NCBI GenBank assembly: GCA_038744685.1
Contig: JBCDMB010000010.1
Span: forward strand, 1 to 64,000
Reading direction: 5' to 3'
DNA from: Verrucomicrobiota bacterium
GTDB lineage: Bacteria > Verrucomicrobiota > Verrucomicrobiia > Opitutales > Puniceicoccaceae
Length of the DNA stretch: 64,000 nt
Part shown: piece by piece, positions 18,656-27,234 of the stretch
Numbering within the stretch: position 1 is the stretch's first letter
Layout: the number at the start of each line of letters is the position of its first letter
The notes under the pieces: model-generated
The model's input: only the letters and a program-made list of their open reading frames with translations
Told to the model about the DNA's origin: nothing
The model's database searches: none
Position numbers and translations under genes: made by a program

Positions 18656-19726
18656 TTAAAGTGGAATCGGTTGAGTGTAGCAGTGAATGCCACCTCCAGC
18701 TTGAGCGAGACCGACTGCTTTCAAGGGAACAACCTCGAAAAACTGTCTGACGATTTCGAGTGCGGTTTCTTCCTCTTCTGATTCTCCCGAAACCGGAACG
18801 TAAGCGATCGAACCTCCGCTACCAATGTAGAAATTCATCGTCACAACGTTACCCGCCAGTGGTACCTCAACCACCTCCAAACTGTGGGCCAAAAGTGTTT
18901 TCTTGGCGTCCTGGCAAATCTGGTAATTTACATCCGACCTATCGTCAGTTGTGTGGAGTAAAACAGTGTCTTCCGAAACAAACTTCAGCAACCCGTCCAC
19001 GTGCCCATCAGTAATAGGGTCAGGCATTAAGCCACTTTCGATCCAAATGATTTCTTCGAGGCTCAGCATCTCTTTCAGCTCATTTTCCACATCCTCCTTA
19101 GACCAATTCGTTCGGTTTGGATTGAGAACGCTGGATTCGGTCACAATACCGATACCTCCAGCCATCTCGATGGATCCTCCTTCCAACACGAGATCCGAAT
19201 GAAAGATCGGCCACCCCATTTCCCTAGAAATTTTATCTCTGGAATGAACGTCTGCTCTCCACCCCGGGTATTTTCTGCCCCAGCCGTTGAACCGAAACCC
19301 TGCCGAAGCTAGCTCGCCCCCAGGACCTTTTAGAACCATCGGAGCGGTGTCTCTCGCCCAATCGATTGAAAATGGACCCACTCGGATGGTGAGATTAGGA
19401 GTTTCTCCAATGAATCTCCGACACTCTTCTTCATCTGAGGAATAACAAAATACAGTCACCGGCTCATTTTCCGCAATCGCCCTTGCTATTGCTGCGAATT
19501 CCTCCCGTAGGCCGGTTGCATCTCTTCCGTATTGGTGCTTTTGCGGGAAGATCATCATGGTTCCCTGCCTCTCCTCCCATTCATCGGGAAACGTAAACCC
19601 AAGGGATTTCGGTGAATCCGGCTCCGCACCCCTAACCACGATGCCCACTGAAACCACAAAAGTTAGGATCCATCCAATAGAGAATCGTTGGAATAAATCT
19701 CTATGGCTCGCGATTCTCAATATCAT
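18656..19726 (-). CDS. secreted agmatine deiminase / peptidyl-arginine-deiminase-family protein
   Basis: A 356-residue guanidino-group-modifying enzyme with a likely N-terminal signal or anchor (hydrophobic residues 18-33). Catalytic landmarks are present: DWARDTAPM (Asp), ITDGHVDGLLKF (His/Asp), and the C-terminal nucleophile in GGGIHCYTQPIPL. These are the agmatine deiminase/PPAD hallmarks. The signal sequence is unusual for agmatine deiminase, which is normally cytosolic, so an extracytoplasmic arginine or agmatine deiminase is more likely. Its ATG overlaps the stop of the upstream exported-protein gene. Confidence 0.85.
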   Translation of the reverse strand: MILRIASHRDLFQRFSIGWILTFVVSVGIVVRGAEPDSPKSLGFTFPDEWEERQGTMMIFPQKHQYGRDATGLREEFAAIARAIAENEPVTVFCYSSDEEECRRFIGETPNLTIRVGPFSIDWARDTAPMVLKGPGGELASAGFRFNGWGRKYPGWRADVHSRDKISREMGWPIFHSDLVLEGGSIEMAGGIGIVTESSVLNPNRTNWSKEDVENELKEMLSLEEIIWIESGLMPDPITDGHVDGLLKFVSEDTVLLHTTDDRSDVNYQICQDAKKTLLAHSLEVVEVPLAGNVVTMNFYIGSGGSIAYVPVSGESEEEETALEIVRQFFEVVPLKAVGLAQAGGGIHCYTQPIPL

Positions 19727-20211
19727 ATCGCCTCTTCATCAGGAGCACCATCCCCTCCGAAAGTGAGGATGCCACTGCTGTACTCTGAACCAAAACTGAT
19801 CCGTAAGCTGTAAACTTGATAGACTGCGGATAGGACATCATCCGAATCCAATGAACGCAGCGGATGAATGTAGGCTGCGTACAAGACACCTCCACTCACT
19901 GCATACCGCGCATCCAGCGCACTGTGAAAGTTAGACTCCATCATCTTATCTTTCTCATTTTCAGTTACTTCTGTATATCGCGTGATCGGGGATATGATTC
20001 TCATGCGATTGTGTGGTTCGTCATAAATGCACACCAACTGCAGGTTACGAAACTCGAACTCGATCCAATTTTTACCGACGACAACCTCATCTCCCGCCAG
20101 TTCGCGAATAAGATCCTCGAGACGCTCGCCCGTCATAGAATCGACGTCGCTGAAAAGGTTTGTGGTAAACCCAAATAAGAGGGTTAGAAATGCTAGTGTC
20201 TTTTCTTTCAT
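19723..20211 (-). CDS. exported protein of unknown function
   Basis: A 162-residue protein with a signal peptide (MKEKTLAFLTLLFGFTTNLFS) and an acidic alpha/beta domain. The WIEFEFRNLQLVCIYDEPHNRMRIISPI followed by DARYAVSGGVLYAAYIHPL pattern faintly recalls the YbjN/type III chaperone-like fold, but I cannot assign it. ATG 20211 has AAGGAG at good spacing (unlike the 17-codon upstream extension). It is coupled to the deiminase gene by ATGA and probably works with it in the periplasm. Confidence 0.65.
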   Translation of the reverse strand: MKEKTLAFLTLLFGFTTNLFSDVDSMTGERLEDLIRELAGDEVVVGKNWIEFEFRNLQLVCIYDEPHNRMRIISPITRYTEVTENEKDKMMESNFHSALDARYAVSGGVLYAAYIHPLRSLDSDDVLSAVYQVYSLRISFGSEYSSGILTFGGDGAPDEEAI

Positions 20212-20374
20212 TAGAAATAACTCCTTTCCCAAAAGCCTGTTGAAACCGTGTTTTGCCCGCAAGACTCAAGAAACACCACCTACCCTATGCTTCTACACGG
20301 TCCGGCACTAAGCATTGAAACTCAACGGTTTCGGTTTGCCAGAACGAACGATCCTGCCATTCTCAGAATTTCCT

Positions 20375-20725
20375 ATGTTCCAAGTCAACTTCAGCGAACA
20401 AAGCATTCGTCAGCTCGACGGGTTGGATAAATTCGTTCAGATGGGCTTGGTTGAGCAAATTAGCTCCCTCACCGCCGAAAATCTTAAAGAGCTAAACGAG
20501 TCCCTCGGGAAATTCCATCGGAACGGAAAGACTCTTTACCGACTTCGTGCGGGCGAGTACCGACTCTATTTTGAGAGGCATGAAGGTACTCTCTTTTGCC
20601 ACTACGTCCTCCATAAAAATACCCTGACTGATTTCATCTATCGGTTTAAGCTTCCCATTTCGGAAGAGCAGATGCTCGAGCAGCATGATTCCTTCTGGAA
20701 ATACTTGGAGACCCTCAAGAAATGA
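20375..20725 (+). CDS. RelE/ParE-fold-like protein (orphan toxin-like)
   Basis: A 116-residue protein. KFHRNGKTLYRLRAGEYRLYFERHEGTLFCHYVLHKNTLTDFIYRFKLP has the beta-sheet and basic pattern (LYRLRAGEYRLYF) of RelE/ParE toxins. No antitoxin gene lies on either side, and the C-terminus continues with an extra acidic helix (EEQMLEQHDSFWKYLETLKK). The ATG at 20375 is used because the domain opens MFQVNFSEQSIRQLDGL. It lies directly upstream of the DnaA-box region and dnaN. It may be a domesticated RelE-like protein rather than a toxin. Confidence 0.6.
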   Translation: MFQVNFSEQSIRQLDGLDKFVQMGLVEQISSLTAENLKELNESLGKFHRNGKTLYRLRAGEYRLYFERHEGTLFCHYVLHKNTLTDFIYRFKLPISEEQMLEQHDSFWKYLETLKK

Positions 20726-20880
20726 CGAAGCCCTGTGTGAACAACACTGTGGAGATCCGGTTGAAGTGGCCGTTGGTGCTCTGTAATAAGTCGACTTGTT
20801 CAGATTTTTCCCATCCCATTCAGGCGTGGCGTAACAGAATTGTTGCGAAATAGAAGGTGTTTAGAGCATTGGCATGCAGC

Positions 20881-20960
20881 GATTTGTGTTTTTATCCACA
20901 GTATCCACAGACCATAATAAGAATAATACTGTACTCTTTATTTTCCTCCTATTCTTCATC
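20881..20960. other. oriC: candidate replication origin: two DnaA boxes plus AT-rich stretch upstream of dnaN
   Basis: A perfect DnaA box TTATCCACA (20892-20900) is followed at once by GTATCCACA (20901-20909, one mismatch), then an AT-rich run from 20911 to about 20945. A weaker inverted copy, TGTGGAGAT, lies near 20749. The 270-bp gap (20726-20995) has no gene. Gene orientation changes from mostly minus to mostly plus across this point. dnaA itself is not in the window, so a DnaA-regulated dnaN promoter is the alternative. Confidence 0.5.
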
Positions 20961-20995
20961 TAAACTAGGTAGAACGGCACTTCTCTCACTTCATT

Positions 20996-22126
20996 ATGAA
21001 ATTCAAAGTTAATCGTGACCATTTCAGCAATGGGCTCAATCAGGTCCTCAATGTCGTGAGTGCTCGGCCCACTATGCCGATTCTACGCAACGTTCTGGTA
21101 GAAGCGTCCGATGGGATGGTCACCTTCAAAACCACTAATCTAGATCTGGCTATTCGATGCTCGATAAAGGCGGAGATTGAGGAAGAGGGAGGTATGACTT
21201 TGCCGGTTAGGAAACTGTCCTCCATTTTTCGGGAGCTTCCCAACCTCGAGGTTTTTGTCGAAACGGATTCTAAGCCATCGGCGAGGATCAAGAGTGGAGG
21301 GTCCAGCTACCAAATTCTCGGGATTGCTGCAGACGAGTTTCCACCCCTGCCGACTTTCAACGACCAACACGAATTTCAGCTACCGCAGGATGAGGTCCTC
21401 TCTATGCTGAGGAGCGTATCCTACGCGCAATCTTCCGATGAGACCCGTTACATCTTGAATGGAGTCTTTTTCAATTTTGCCGGAGACAAACTAACGATGG
21501 TAGCAACGGACGGCAGGCGGCTGGCGATGGTTGGATTCGATGTTCCTGTCGACGATGGTAAGGCAGGGCATTTGATTCTTCCTGCCAAGACTGTTGCCGA
21601 GCTGGAACGGCTGCTTGGCCAGGGCGAGTCGGTCAAAATTACTTTTAACGACCGTCAAGTGGCCTTTGAAGTGGAGCTGAACGAGAGCTCGAAGGAAAGC
21701 GGCTTAGTTGAGAGTCTCTATCTGGTTTCAAAAACCGTGGAAGGTCGTTACCCGGACTATCAGCAGGTGATACCGAAGGAGACCGAGCACCGAGTGCGGA
21801 TTGAGCGTGAATTGATGCAGGAATGTGTTCATCGAGCCGCGCTTGTGATCAGCGAAAAGAGTAACTCCGTGAAACTGAAGATATCCGAAAATCTTTTGGA
21901 GATTAGCGGTCGGAGCGCTGAGTATGGAGAGTCTCATGAGTCAATGGCTATCAAGTATGAAGGGCCAGAGGTTCAAATCGCTTTCAATCCACAGTTTCTC
22001 CTCGATCCATTGAAAGCAGTGGATCAGGACGAAGTGTATCTAGAGTTTAAAGACGAGCTAAGCCCAGGTGTATTTAAAACACTGGAGAACTTCCTTTGTG
22101 TGGTAATGCCGTTACGGCTGAATTGA
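20996..22126 (+). CDS. dnaN: DNA polymerase III beta subunit (sliding clamp)
   Basis: A 376-residue clamp. [37 protein letters not shown] opens the protein as in other DnaN sequences; [27 protein letters not shown] marks domain 2 and the C-terminus VVMPLRLN holds the conserved M-P-(M/L)-R-(L) clamp end. It forms a homodimeric ring tethering the polymerase to DNA. It follows the DnaA boxes and is followed by a short hairpin (CCAACC-loop-GGTTGG at 22145-22160) before the next gene. Confidence 0.97.
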   Translation: MKFKVNRDHFSNGLNQVLNVVSARPTMPILRNVLVEASDGMVTFKTTNLDLAIRCSIKAEIEEEGGMTLPVRKLSSIFRELPNLEVFVETDSKPSARIKSGGSSYQILGIAADEFPPLPTFNDQHEFQLPQDEVLSMLRSVSYAQSSDETRYILNGVFFNFAGDKLTMVATDGRRLAMVGFDVPVDDGKAGHLILPAKTVAELERLLGQGESVKITFNDRQVAFEVELNESSKESGLVESLYLVSKTVEGRYPDYQQVIPKETEHRVRIERELMQECVHRAALVISEKSNSVKLKISENLLEISGRSAEYGESHESMAIKYEGPEVQIAFNPQFLLDPLKAVDQDEVYLEFKDELSPGVFKTLENFLCVVMPLRLN

Positions 22127-22177
22127 GGAAAATGCCGTTTCAGACCAACCATAGGGTTGGATTAAAACCGGAGAGTT

Positions 22178-23077
22178 ATGACTGATTCGGTGGTAGGCAT
22201 TTTGGTCGTTGGCTTGGCAGGCCTTCTACTCGCTGTAACGTTAAGAGTCCGCCAGATCCCAACATTTTCCCTGGTCCTCCTGTCAAGGTGGTTACGCTGG
22301 ATTCTTTTTGGATTCGGAATGGCCTATCTTGCAAGGCTCTGGTTTGAATCGGACCGGCCCTACTGGGCTTTGGCACCCTCGTTTCTTCTACTGTGGATCC
22401 TTATTGAGAGCGTCTACACTTGGTTGGTCGTAAGAGCTTTGAGTTTGAGCAATATCCCGGTTTATCCTTCCTATCGTTCCACTGACCGGGAAGTGACCTG
22501 GCCCGTAGCGCGGGATTACCTTCGTATCAAGGATGAGATTCACTCTTTGGGTTTCGAGGTGCGGAGTAGTTTATCAGCTGATTTGAGCGGAGAGATTGAA
22601 ATGGGTTCTATTCTCTACCTAAACAAAGACGGAAATATTCGGCTCCAAGTGATATTTGCGCCAAGGGCGACGGGTCGCCCGGCCGTCTTTTGCGTTTATT
22701 CAAGTTATTCTGTGAACAATCGTTGGGTCACGGACAATGCCTGGCTTCCTCACGGCGGAGTGTTTCCTGAGGAATGGAACGTGTTACGGAAACCTTTTAA
22801 TGGAAGTCCGAAGGCCCTTCTTGGTATACACCGAAAGGAGCTGGAGCAGGCAAAAGAAGATCTCGGGAAGTTTGTCGAAGACCCCGAAGAGTTGATAGAC
22901 CAGTTGAACGAAGAGCAAGGTGTCCTTGACCGTGAGAGCACGGAAAAGGGAATCCTCTTCCCTCGAGGAATGAGACCGGAGCTGGGTAAACTCACCGGAG
23001 ACGGTCGTTATCGAGTTTGGAAGCAGATACTGCTGCTCAACTACCTCGGCCGAGTGGGTAAAGAAGCAGCGAAGTGA
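22178..23077 (+). CDS. membrane protein of unknown function
   Basis: A 299-residue protein with three hydrophobic segments in the first 90 residues (about 4-22, 35-55 and 63-85) and a soluble C-terminal part of about 210 residues that contains EVRSSLSADLSGEIEMGSILYLNKDGNIRLQVIF. No known family is recognised. ATG 22178 is preceded by GGAG. The stop overlaps the GTG of hisC (GTGA), so it is co-translated with histidine biosynthesis and placed in the dnaN-hisC transcript. Confidence 0.7.
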   Translation: MTDSVVGILVVGLAGLLLAVTLRVRQIPTFSLVLLSRWLRWILFGFGMAYLARLWFESDRPYWALAPSFLLLWILIESVYTWLVVRALSLSNIPVYPSYRSTDREVTWPVARDYLRIKDEIHSLGFEVRSSLSADLSGEIEMGSILYLNKDGNIRLQVIFAPRATGRPAVFCVYSSYSVNNRWVTDNAWLPHGGVFPEEWNVLRKPFNGSPKALLGIHRKELEQAKEDLGKFVEDPEELIDQLNEEQGVLDRESTEKGILFPRGMRPELGKLTGDGRYRVWKQILLLNYLGRVGKEAAK

Positions 23078-24174
23078 ACGAAGACGATTTACTTCACCCT
23101 TCTATTGCTGCATGCCCCATCTATGAGCCGGGTCTACCGATTGAAGAGGTCGTGCTCAGGAAGGGTCTGGATCCTTCGAAGATCGTCAAATTGGCATCGA
23201 ATGAGAATCCGCTGGGTCCATCGCCCCTAGCCATTGAACGACTGAAAGGTTCTTTGAGAGGGTTGCACCTATACCCGGACGGAGGTGCCTTTTCGCTGAG
23301 AGAAAAACTGGCAGAGAAATTCAATCTCGACCCCAACCAAATCCTGGCGGGAAATGGTTCGAATGAGATTCTGGAAATGATCGCTACTGCGTATCTTCAA
23401 CCAGGTGAGAATGCTGTCATGGGGCAATACGGTTTTGTCGTCTATCGATTGGCAACTTTGCACGCAAAGGCAGAAGCCCGGGCCGTTCAGATGCCGAACC
23501 TCGTTCATGATCTCGACCGATTCGCTAATAATATCGATGAACGCACGAAGGTAGTATTCCTCGCCAATCCAAATAACCCGACAGGCGATTTGGTTCCGAG
23601 GAGGCAAGTCATGGATTTTGTCGAAGGACTACCCGAGCACGTTCTCTTTTGCTATGACGAGGCCTACGTGGAATATCTTGAGGATCCGGTCGACTTTCGT
23701 CCTTTGATTCGGGAAGGCCGACGAATCATCTGCGTCAGAACTTTTTCCAAAATTCATGGCCTTGCAGGGCTTCGGATTGGTTTTGCCTATTCGACGCCTT
23801 CAATCGTTGCGAGCCTTCAGCGGGTTAGGCAACCGTTCAATGTGGGAAGCGGTGCACAGCAGGCGGCAATTGGTGCTTTGGACGATTACGAACACCAGAG
23901 CAGGACGCGTCAGTTAAATCTGGAAAGTTTGGATTATTTTGAAGGGAAAATGCGAGAGATAGGGTGCACCTTCAGACGAAGTGATGCGAATTTCGTCTTG
24001 GTGAAGGTGGACTCTGCCCGAGAGTGTTTTGAAGACTTTCTTGATGAAGGCGTGATCGTTCGTCCTCTGGATGGCTACGGATTGGGAGACTACATCAGAG
24101 TATCGACAGGCACGATGATGGAGAATAGGAGATTCCTCGAAGTGCTAACCTCTTGGGTGAGGAATCAACGATGA
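23074..24174 (+). CDS. hisC: histidinol-phosphate aminotransferase
   Basis: A 366-residue fold-type I PLP enzyme that makes L-histidinol phosphate. Landmarks are KLASNENPLGPSP, FLANPNNPTG, CYDEAYVEY and the Schiff-base lysine K226 in RTFSKIHGLAGLRIGFAY. Length and motifs match HisC; a broader aromatic/histidinol aminotransferase activity is possible. GTG start at 23074 overlaps the preceding stop; its own stop overlaps the next ATG (ATGA). Other his genes are not in the window. Confidence 0.93.
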   Translation: MNEDDLLHPSIAACPIYEPGLPIEEVVLRKGLDPSKIVKLASNENPLGPSPLAIERLKGSLRGLHLYPDGGAFSLREKLAEKFNLDPNQILAGNGSNEILEMIATAYLQPGENAVMGQYGFVVYRLATLHAKAEARAVQMPNLVHDLDRFANNIDERTKVVFLANPNNPTGDLVPRRQVMDFVEGLPEHVLFCYDEAYVEYLEDPVDFRPLIREGRRIICVRTFSKIHGLAGLRIGFAYSTPSIVASLQRVRQPFNVGSGAQQAAIGALDDYEHQSRTRQLNLESLDYFEGKMREIGCTFRRSDANFVLVKVDSARECFEDFLDEGVIVRPLDGYGLGDYIRVSTGTMMENRRFLEVLTSWVRNQR

Positions 24175-25472
24175 CGCTTAGCCTCTCTATGCTCGTGCCG
24201 ATTCTCTTGGTGTACGCGTTGCTAGTGGCTGTGGAATTTTCACTGGTAAGAATCCGTTATTCTCACATCACCCCTGAGACTTACGACCGTATCACGCGGC
24301 CTCGATTAATTGGCGCGCTCGTTAAAGAACCGGACAGAACAGCGCGAGGTTTGAGGTTTGGAAGGGTCCTGCTGATTTTGTTTTGGAGCGGTTCTTTCTT
24401 CACAGCATCTAAACCAATCTGGCTCTCTCTCTATGGGTCGCTCGGCGTGTTTTTGGGCGGGTTCATCTACCTTTGCTGGTGTTTCCTGGCAGGTGCCGTC
24501 TTTTATGTCCTAGCGGAACTGCTACCCCGAGCCATAGCGATTCGCAGTCCAGAAAAGGTGCTCAGTCGGAGCGGAAGCGTGGTATCCCTTTCGCTTTTGT
24601 TTCTTAGGCCAGTTCTTTGGGTGATTGGAAGGCTGAAAGAAAGAGTCTACGGTCTCCTTCAGCTAAACCTCGACAACGACCTTAATCCTCTCGATATCGA
24701 GGTGCAACTGCGGGCGTTGGGCGAGGATCATGTCGTCCTGTCTCCCTTAGTTCGTAAGATTATCGACAAAGCTATCCAGATGCCGGAGCTTGATGTTTCT
24801 GACGTCCTCCTCCCGCGAAACCAAGTGCACTGGATTGATTTGCACGAGTCCCCCAAAGAGAGTCTAGCTCTAGCGAGGAAAGCAGGACATACCCGATTTC
24901 CGCTGGTAGAGGGAGATCTGGATCATTGCCTCGGGATTATTCACATTAAAGATGTCTTTCGGAGTCCGTTAGCCGATCACGAGATCGATTGGCGAAAGAT
25001 TCGTCGCCCGATCACCACCTTGGGCCTCAAAGACGATCTTCTTGAGGCGCTCCAAAGACTCTTGGGACTTAAAGTCCACATGGCATTGGTTGTGGATGAG
25101 TTTGGTGGGGCAGTTGGAGTCGTTACGCTGGAGAGGATTTTGGAAGAGTTGGTGGGAGAAATTCAGGACGAGTTTGATATGGAGGATGAAGAGATAATTC
25201 ACCTCGGAGTAAACCAGTTTACGGTTGCGGGTCTGACGCCCATTCACGACCTCGAGGAGCGGCTCGATGTCGAGATGGAGAGAGACGACGTTTCGACATT
25301 TTCCGGTTTGATTACTTCTGAATTAGGACGCATCCCGGAAAAGGGGGAAGAAATTCACTACGGCCCGCTGAGTATCCGAATCACAGAGGTCGACGAAAAG
25401 CGGGTGATCTTTACTGAAGTCACCGTTGCTTTACCGACTGACGAAGACGAGCAGAATGAGGGGGGACGTTAA
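24171..25472 (+). CDS. CNNM/CorC-type membrane protein with CBS domains
   Basis: A 433-residue protein. An N-terminal DUF21/CNNM membrane domain (about residues 1-150) precedes a CBS pair (VSDVLLPRNQVHWIDLHES... and ...LEALQRLLGLKVHMALVVDEFGGAVGVVTLERILEELVGEIQDEFD) and a C-terminal CorC/HlyC-associated domain (GLITSELGRIPEKGEEIHYGPLSIRI). Relatives affect Mg/Co efflux and were once called haemolysin-like TlyC/HlyC. ATG 24171 overlaps the hisC stop. It converges with the TPR gene, their stops overlapping by 4 bp. Confidence 0.9.
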   Translation: MTLSLSMLVPILLVYALLVAVEFSLVRIRYSHITPETYDRITRPRLIGALVKEPDRTARGLRFGRVLLILFWSGSFFTASKPIWLSLYGSLGVFLGGFIYLCWCFLAGAVFYVLAELLPRAIAIRSPEKVLSRSGSVVSLSLLFLRPVLWVIGRLKERVYGLLQLNLDNDLNPLDIEVQLRALGEDHVVLSPLVRKIIDKAIQMPELDVSDVLLPRNQVHWIDLHESPKESLALARKAGHTRFPLVEGDLDHCLGIIHIKDVFRSPLADHEIDWRKIRRPITTLGLKDDLLEALQRLLGLKVHMALVVDEFGGAVGVVTLERILEELVGEIQDEFDMEDEEIIHLGVNQFTVAGLTPIHDLEERLDVEMERDDVSTFSGLITSELGRIPEKGEEIHYGPLSIRITEVDEKRVIFTEVTVALPTDEDEQNEGGR

Positions 25473-27124
25473 GACCCGATCGTTGTAGAGGGACTGACGA
25501 TGAGCTCTTCGATCCGAAGCAAGAGGGTTTCCCTGTCGCTAAGAAAGAGATGTCGGTCGCTTCCTAGTTCTTGATAAGCCTCAGTGAGAACCTCCTGATT
25601 GGGAACCCTCATCCTCAACAGATCTCGGAGGTGATCCACAAAGTCGCGACTTTTCCCCATGGTAATGTCATTCAAAACAAGGGTCGCTAAGACTGGCTGA
25701 TCGGCGGGATTTCGCTGGTAGCTCTCGGTGAGGATCTCGTTGGCAATATCTGGAGCACCGAGTTCGTCAAACATCCTCGCGACGGCGATGTGAGTCTGTG
25801 GGCGGATTTGGTCAGATTTTAAGAATTCCCGCACAAAAATCTGTGCGTCAAGAGTTCTCCCCGCTCCGTGTAATGCTAGAGCGCGCAGACCGTCTTCAAG
25901 CGATTGCAAGCGACTGAGCCACTCTGGTTTTTCTTCCCGAAGTTGATCTGAAAACGCAAGTGCGTCGTCATATTCCCCTCCCCTAATCAATGATTCCTGG
26001 AGCAAGAGAGTGAAGGGAGCGATGCCCAGATCGCCTTGGAGGGCAAGGTCGTAGGAAATCCGAGCAATATCCGTGCGGCCGGTTTCGGCGGCGAATTGAG
26101 CGAGAGGGAACGCGCTTTCGTTTGCCGGGAACTCCGCGACGATCTCTTCCACTCGCGGCAGGACCATTCCTTTGCCCTCAGTTGCTTCCAGCGCATATAA
26201 TTGGTCAATCCGCGGGCCTACCTTCTCGGGAAACCGAATGCTCCGAATGGTAGCGTGACGAAGAATGAGGTCCCATTCCTCATCCTCGCGGTAGAATCGC
26301 ATAAGGGCACTGAAAATATCATCTCTATCGGGATTTTGTTGAAGAGCTCGGTGGAGTATCGCGATTGCACGATCTCTAAGACCGCGATTCCATCGTATCT
26401 GCGCAAGAAGGATTTGGCCCTGTGGGCTCTGAATAAGACCAAATTCATCCAAGAGGCGCTCCGCCTCTTGGTAGTTTCCTCGAAAAATATTCGCCTGGAT
26501 AGTCGAGAAAGCGATCAAAGCCGCCTCTTGGCTGTTGGCTGGAAGTTTGGGAAGAAGTTCGGTGGAGAGTTCTTTAATGCGATCATCAAACTGATGGAGA
26601 AGTAAAATGCGGAAAAGTGGTTGCAGATAGGAAGGTTGGAGAAACTCTGGGTTTTCGTCGGCATACTGAAGTCCCGTTTCCAGAATCTCTGCTGCTAGAT
26701 CGGGTCTCTGCAATCCGGATTCAAAGATTTGGGCTAGCACGACTCTTCCTTCAGCATTGGCTTTGGACCTCGCTATACCGATGCGAAGCAAATGAAGAGC
26801 GGATCGGAGATCCTGCGCTTGAACCGCCTCCAACCCCCTTTTGACGTGAAAGTCTCCCATCTCTACGCGGTGGTCGTCCATTCGGAAAGGCAACACCAGC
26901 ATCTTTGGATAGCTGACGGCTTCAAATCCGTGTCGGTGTTTGAAGAAAAGGTAGAGAACCCCTGCACCCGCAAACCAAGCTACAGCCAAAAGCAGAACGA
27001 GTGCTGTCAAGACCCGCGACCAGAGGATCCGCAACTGGACCGGACGATTCGGCTCTCGAGTGAGTTTCCCGAATCCAAAGAGTGCGGGTGCCTCAAAAAT
27101 AGAGTTTTGTTTCGAAGGTGGCAT
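25469..27124 (-). CDS. membrane-anchored TPR-repeat protein
   Basis: A 551-residue protein with one hydrophobic anchor near residues 33-55 and then about 480 residues of helical tetratricopeptide-like repeats (for example GDFHVKRGLEAVQAQDLRSAL, ILLAQIRWNRGLRDRAIAIL). It probably sits on the periplasmic face as a protein-interaction scaffold. It is divergent from the polysaccharide-export module and shares a 110-bp control region with it, which suggests a role in the same secretion process, but that is inference. Confidence 0.75.
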   Translation of the reverse strand: MPPSKQNSIFEAPALFGFGKLTREPNRPVQLRILWSRVLTALVLLLAVAWFAGAGVLYLFFKHRHGFEAVSYPKMLVLPFRMDDHRVEMGDFHVKRGLEAVQAQDLRSALHLLRIGIARSKANAEGRVVLAQIFESGLQRPDLAAEILETGLQYADENPEFLQPSYLQPLFRILLLHQFDDRIKELSTELLPKLPANSQEAALIAFSTIQANIFRGNYQEAERLLDEFGLIQSPQGQILLAQIRWNRGLRDRAIAILHRALQQNPDRDDIFSALMRFYREDEEWDLILRHATIRSIRFPEKVGPRIDQLYALEATEGKGMVLPRVEEIVAEFPANESAFPLAQFAAETGRTDIARISYDLALQGDLGIAPFTLLLQESLIRGGEYDDALAFSDQLREEKPEWLSRLQSLEDGLRALALHGAGRTLDAQIFVREFLKSDQIRPQTHIAVARMFDELGAPDIANEILTESYQRNPADQPVLATLVLNDITMGKSRDFVDHLRDLLRMRVPNQEVLTEAYQELGSDRHLFLSDRETLLLRIEELIVSPSTTIGS

Positions 27125-27164
27125 AAGCAGAAGGTCGGGTACTTTGAGTCTAAACTAGAATAGA

Positions 27165-27186
27165 TCAAGTCCTAGAAGGGACTTGA
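27165..27186. promoter_or_regulatory. inverted-repeat operator candidate upstream of the export module
   Basis: TCAAGTCC, a 6-base spacer, then GGACTTGA form a perfect 8-bp inverted repeat in the divergent promoter region. A third half-site, TTCAAGTCT, lies at 27211-27219. Regular half-sites of this kind suggest binding of a dimeric regulator controlling the TPR gene and/or the export genes. Confidence 0.45.
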
Positions 27187-27234
27187 CGGAGCTCGTCGAT
27201 GGAATCATCGTTCAAGTCTCTTCCTGCTACTACT

